Shown: in pieces, positions 60,964 to 64,000 of the stretch
Layout: each line of letters opens with the position of its first letter
How positions within the stretch are numbered: the first letter of the stretch is position 1
From: CAZOHG01 sp964579725
Lineage (GTDB): Bacteria > Zhuqueibacterota > JdFR-76 > BMS3Abin05
DNA: 64,000 bases
Assembly: GCA_964579725.1 (NCBI GenBank)
Contig: CAZOHG010000012.1
Span: 1-64,000, forward strand
Reading direction: 5' to 3'
Notes under the pieces: generated by a model
What the model was told of the DNA's origin: nothing
What the model saw: the letters and a program-made list of their open reading frames with translations, nothing else
Database searches by the model: none
Made by a program: the position numbers and the translations under genes

Positions 60964-62370
60964 ATGGTTTATTTCTGGACGGTCATGGTTTACCTGACCT
61001 TTTTAATTGGGTTAGGGCTTTACAAAAGTCGGTCGGTTAAAAATCAAACTGATTTCATGGTGGCGGGCCGCAAGGTACCCACCCTCCTTTTGGTTGGAAC
61101 GCTGCTGTCCACCTGGATTGGTTCGGGAAGCATTATTGCGGGGGCAGGCCTGGCTTACGACCGGGGCATTTCGGAGCTCTGGAGCAGCGCAGGCGCCTGG
61201 ACAGCCATTGTCGTCGTCTATTTTCTGGCCGGACGGGTGCGGCGGATCGCCCAATTTACACTTCCCGATCTTTTGGAAACCCGCTACAACAAATGGGCGC
61301 GCATCCTCGGAACTGTGACCATTATTATTGCCTACACGACCATCGTGGGCTACCAATTTAAGGGCGGTGGGATGGTTTTGGAACTCATTGCCGGTATTCC
61401 CATGAAATACGGCATTTTATTGACGGCGGTCTTTATTACAGCCTACACCTCGATGGCCGGCATGATCTCCATCGTCACACTGGACATTCTAAATGGCACC
61501 GTTATTCTTGTCGGAATTTTGATTGCCGTGCCCTTTTTGCTCCACGGCGTCGGCGGCATGCAGCACGTCCTCACTACCTTACCCCCCGACCATTTCAAGG
61601 TTTTCGGGCGGGAAAATCCCGTTTGGGCCATGGGGGTGTTTTTCCCGGTTTTCTTTCTCCTGCTCGGAGAATCCAGTATGTACCAGAAGTTTTTTTCGGC
61701 CAAAAATGAAAAGGCCGCCCGTTCCGCCGTGATCGGCTGGATTTCCGGCACCATTGTGATTGAATCCATGATCTGTTTCTTGGCCATGATTGCCAGCAGC
61801 TATTTTTTGCACCTTAAGGACCGCGAAACGGTCATTTTGTACACCGCCCGTCACGGAGCGGAAGTGGGCCTGCCTCTGTTTGCCGGGGTGATGTTATTGG
61901 CGGCGGCTGTGGCCATTATTATTTCCACCGGCAACTCTTTTTTGCTGACGCCCAGCACCAATGTGACACGCGACATTTACCAGCGCTTTATTAATCCAAA
62001 AGCCAGCGGTAAAACGCTGGTCTGGTTTCAGCGCGCGTGGATTCTCATCCTCGGTGTGACGGCCTATTTGCTACTCACCCAATTTACAACAGTGCTGGAA
62101 ATGGCGTACACCGCCTACACAATGATTGGCGCAGGGCTCACACCGGCCATTTTGGCGGCTTTCTTGTGGAAGCGGGTCACCGAAGCGGGTGGAGTGGCCT
62201 CCATTTTGGGTGGGATGTTGGGCACGCTGGTGGCGAAATTCGGCTTCGGGGTCGGGTGGGACTACCTGATTTTTCCGGCGATTGCCCTTTCGCTAATTCT
62301 TCTGGTGGTGATCAGTCTGCTCACACCCCCGTCGGCTGAGGAGAAATGGAAACCTTTTATGCAGCGGTAA
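60964..62370 (+). CDS. Sodium:solute symporter (SSS/SLC5 family), second copy
   Basis: 468 residues with about 12-13 transmembrane helices. 'DFMVAGRKVPTLLLVGTLLS', 'FTLPDLLETRYNKWARIL' and 'ISTGNSFLLTPSTNVTRDIY' are the SSS landmarks. It is not a close relative of the symporter at 1258-2796: the lengths and the loop between TM4 and TM5 differ. Substrate unknown; its place after a secreted carboxypeptidase suggests amino acids or small peptides. It follows that gene by 53 bp. Confidence 0.92.
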   Translation: MVYFWTVMVYLTFLIGLGLYKSRSVKNQTDFMVAGRKVPTLLLVGTLLSTWIGSGSIIAGAGLAYDRGISELWSSAGAWTAIVVVYFLAGRVRRIAQFTLPDLLETRYNKWARILGTVTIIIAYTTIVGYQFKGGGMVLELIAGIPMKYGILLTAVFITAYTSMAGMISIVTLDILNGTVILVGILIAVPFLLHGVGGMQHVLTTLPPDHFKVFGRENPVWAMGVFFPVFFLLLGESSMYQKFFSAKNEKAARSAVIGWISGTIVIESMICFLAMIASSYFLHLKDRETVILYTARHGAEVGLPLFAGVMLLAAAVAIIISTGNSFLLTPSTNVTRDIYQRFINPKASGKTLVWFQRAWILILGVTAYLLLTQFTTVLEMAYTAYTMIGAGLTPAILAAFLWKRVTEAGGVASILGGMLGTLVAKFGFGVGWDYLIFPAIALSLILLVVISLLTPPSAEEKWKPFMQR

Positions 62371-62539
62371 AAAACGAAGCGCCGAGCGTTGGGGTACGCG
62401 CTTTAAAAAAAGGTTGAAAAATAAATCTTCTTGAAAAAAAGACCTCCGGAAAACAACCCAAAATCCGGGGAAAATCCGGTCGGCAGACACCGGTAAAATC
62501 GGTGCGGCCGTGAACACCTAAATTAATATTGAGGGTCCA
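62371..62539 (+). other. Structured leader upstream of the secreted protein gene
   Basis: This gap contains overlapping inverted repeats: CACCG-GTAAAAT-CGGTG at about 62489-62505, and GGTG...CACC just after, which share bases and so exclude each other. Such competing hairpins before a start codon can be regulatory. No known riboswitch motif is recognised. Confidence 0.3.
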
Positions 62540-64000
62540 ATGAAAAAGTACGTATTGATTGCGCTGTTTTTTTGCCTGTCCGCCTCCAGCGTTTGGGGAC
62601 AAAATTTTCTGAATCAACCCAGTCGCTATGACATTTACCATCAAATCGAGGCGCGAAAACAACAGTTCCTGCAATTCTACGCGGCGAAGGCTACCCACCC
62701 CGGTTTTTTCGGCGCCATGGCCAAATTGGGGACGCGAACAGACATGGCCACAGCCTTCGCTTTCATCGATTCCATGCTTGTTAATCCCCACGGGGACATG
62801 TTTTTTGTCTACCCCCTCATGGCTACCTACCTTTATTTTCAGGATATTCTGCCCCCTTATCTAAAGAATAAAATGAAAAATATTTTCCATGTGTACACGC
62901 CCTATCGTGGTGACACCGAAAACCACTGGCTGATGTACTACACCACCCTTTTGTTGGCTTCCCAAACCTGGCCTGACGAAGGCCCCGATTTCTGGTTTAA
63001 CGGGAAATCTTCCCAAGAAAACTACCAGGAAGCCAAAAGCTACATCGAAGATTGGATTCGCATTACAACAACCATCGGGCAGGGCGAATTTGACTCCCCT
63101 GACTACGGCGAGGTGTACCTGTCGCCTCTATTTCTGTTGTACCAATTTTCCAAAGAACCCGCATTTCGGCAGGAAGCGAAAATGATTTTGGATTGGTTCT
63201 GGGCCGATTACGCCCCGGAATATTTGAAGGGCATGTTCTGCGGGGCACACAGTCGGATTTACGAACCCCAGGTGTACGACCTCAAATATTCGGAAATGAG
63301 TCACTACGGATTTATTTACTTTGGCCAAACCCCTTTGAACCCAAAAGGGCGGATGGCGCACGTGGTGGTCGGCGCCCTGAGCCATTACAAAATCCCCTAC
63401 GAAATTGCTTTGGCGGCACGCGACCGCTCCGTGCCGTACGTCCACACCGAAACCAAACGGGTGCGCAACATTATTCGGCACGGCACAAAACGAAATCCCC
63501 CTGTGTACAAATACGATTACATGACTAAAGATTATTGCCTGGGCTCCATTCAAGGCGGCATTTTACAGCCGATTCAACAACACACCTGGGACGTGAGCTG
63601 GGTTTCGGACAAACCCTATTCCACAATTTTCTTTCTTCACCCGTACTACTCCTCGCGGGAACTGACCACTTTCTTCCCGGAAGAAACAAAAATTTTGACC
63701 AACGACGTAATTAAATCCAAAGGCACGTACAACAAACCTTACAAATGGACCGGAGGCTCGCCGTACGAATACACGTTTCAGTACAAAAACGCCATTATTG
63801 TGCTGTACAACATTCCCCAGAATATTCCCTACGGCCATATTGACGGCTTTTTCCCCAAAAATTTGGACACCCGTCAAAAAGACGCCTCGGGCTGGATTTT
63901 TTGCTCCGGCGGCAATGTGTATATTGCTGTTTTGCCCTTCAAACCGTACAAATGGGTGGAAGAAAAAATTAACATTCGCCTCCGAAGCCCGTTTCGCAAA
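62540..64000 (+). CDS. Secreted protein resembling alpha/alpha-toroid polysaccharide lyases (partial)
   Basis: 487 codons are open from ATG 62540 (GAGGG upstream) to the right edge, so the C-terminus is missing. A signal peptide ends 'SSVWG-QNF'. Helical repeats dominate the first ~250 residues, with 'TENHWLMYYTTLLLASQ' and 'SEMSHYGFIYFGQTP', a pattern reminiscent of heparinase/alginate lyase toroids. A beta-rich part follows. No motif fixes the family, so function is a guess. A 169-bp leader with alternative hairpins precedes it. Confidence 0.7.
   Translation, partial: MKKYVLIALFFCLSASSVWGQNFLNQPSRYDIYHQIEARKQQFLQFYAAKATHPGFFGAMAKLGTRTDMATAFAFIDSMLVNPHGDMFFVYPLMATYLYFQDILPPYLKNKMKNIFHVYTPYRGDTENHWLMYYTTLLLASQTWPDEGPDFWFNGKSSQENYQEAKSYIEDWIRITTTIGQGEFDSPDYGEVYLSPLFLLYQFSKEPAFRQEAKMILDWFWADYAPEYLKGMFCGAHSRIYEPQVYDLKYSEMSHYGFIYFGQTPLNPKGRMAHVVVGALSHYKIPYEIALAARDRSVPYVHTETKRVRNIIRHGTKRNPPVYKYDYMTKDYCLGSIQGGILQPIQQHTWDVSWVSDKPYSTIFFLHPYYSSRELTTFFPEETKILTNDVIKSKGTYNKPYKWTGGSPYEYTFQYKNAIIVLYNIPQNIPYGHIDGFFPKNLDTRQKDASGWIFCSGGNVYIAVLPFKPYKWVEEKINIRLRSPFRK

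Noticed and set aside
1..64000. tRNA, rRNA, CRISPR, insertion sequence or prophage features
   Set aside because: I saw no T-loop-like cloverleaf, rRNA signature, regularly spaced repeat, transposase or phage gene when reading both strands.

Overview
This is a chromosomal window from a Gram-negative bacterium, probably a metagenome-assembled genome. The diderm envelope shows in three predicted outer-membrane beta-barrels, several lipoproteins, TonB/ExbBD components and secreted enzymes. Two multiheme c-type cytochromes, paired DUF3857/transglutaminase proteins, a subtilase with a FlgD/Por-like C-terminal sorting domain and FG-GAP repeats together suggest an FCB-group lineage such as Calditrichota or KSB1. 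That placement is an inference from gene content, not a marker-gene result. I see no tRNA, rRNA, CRISPR array, insertion sequence or prophage.

Layout. 1-12.6 kb: the start of a serine hydrolase, a sodium:solute symporter with an Smr-domain protein and two small membrane proteins, an ACT-domain malic enzyme, a DUF6090-like protein with a PepD-type dipeptidase, a secreted GH2 glycosidase, and a DapA-like/Rossmann protein pair. 12.9-25.4 kb: an FG-GAP lipoprotein, Tex, a methyltransferase, two tandem 650-aa DUF3857 proteins, an M24 peptidase, a SatD-family regulator with its membrane partner, and a rubredoxin-like protein. 25.6-34.5 kb: a heptaheme cytochrome lipoprotein, AMMECR1 and MEMO proteins on either side of a beta-barrel, a flavin reductase, RlmB, a xylose-isomerase-like protein, an atypical SDR and an FAH-family hydrolase.

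34.7-43.3 kb is the most striking block. It is one tightly packed minus-strand operon of eight genes: outer-membrane barrel, two TPR proteins, a small secreted protein, ExbB/TolQ, two ExbD/TolR and an FHA-like/TonB-like transducer. Its content and partial order resemble the Agl-Glt/Nfs trafficking machinery of Myxococcus. One ExbD lacks the usual membrane aspartate.

43.4-56 kb: deoxynucleoside kinase, PruA, an octaheme cytochrome whose reading frame is crossed by an in-frame TGA followed by a SECIS-like hairpin (candidate selenoprotein), CaxA, an ECF-type S component, PtsN, a patatin interrupted by a false assembly gap, a subtilase, a cyclophilin lipoprotein, PyrE and PyrF. 56.3-64 kb, plus strand: a DAACS symporter, an NhaC-type antiporter, a secreted M14 carboxypeptidase, a second SSS symporter and a truncated secreted protein.

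Taken together, the genes fit a sodium-coupled heterotroph that degrades peptides and sugars (several peptidases, GH2, SSS/DAACS/NhaC carriers, PruA, malic enzyme) and has exported multiheme cytochromes for periplasmic or extracellular electron transfer. Several promoters share a TTGATT -35 box spaced 16-17 bp from a TATAAT-like -10.
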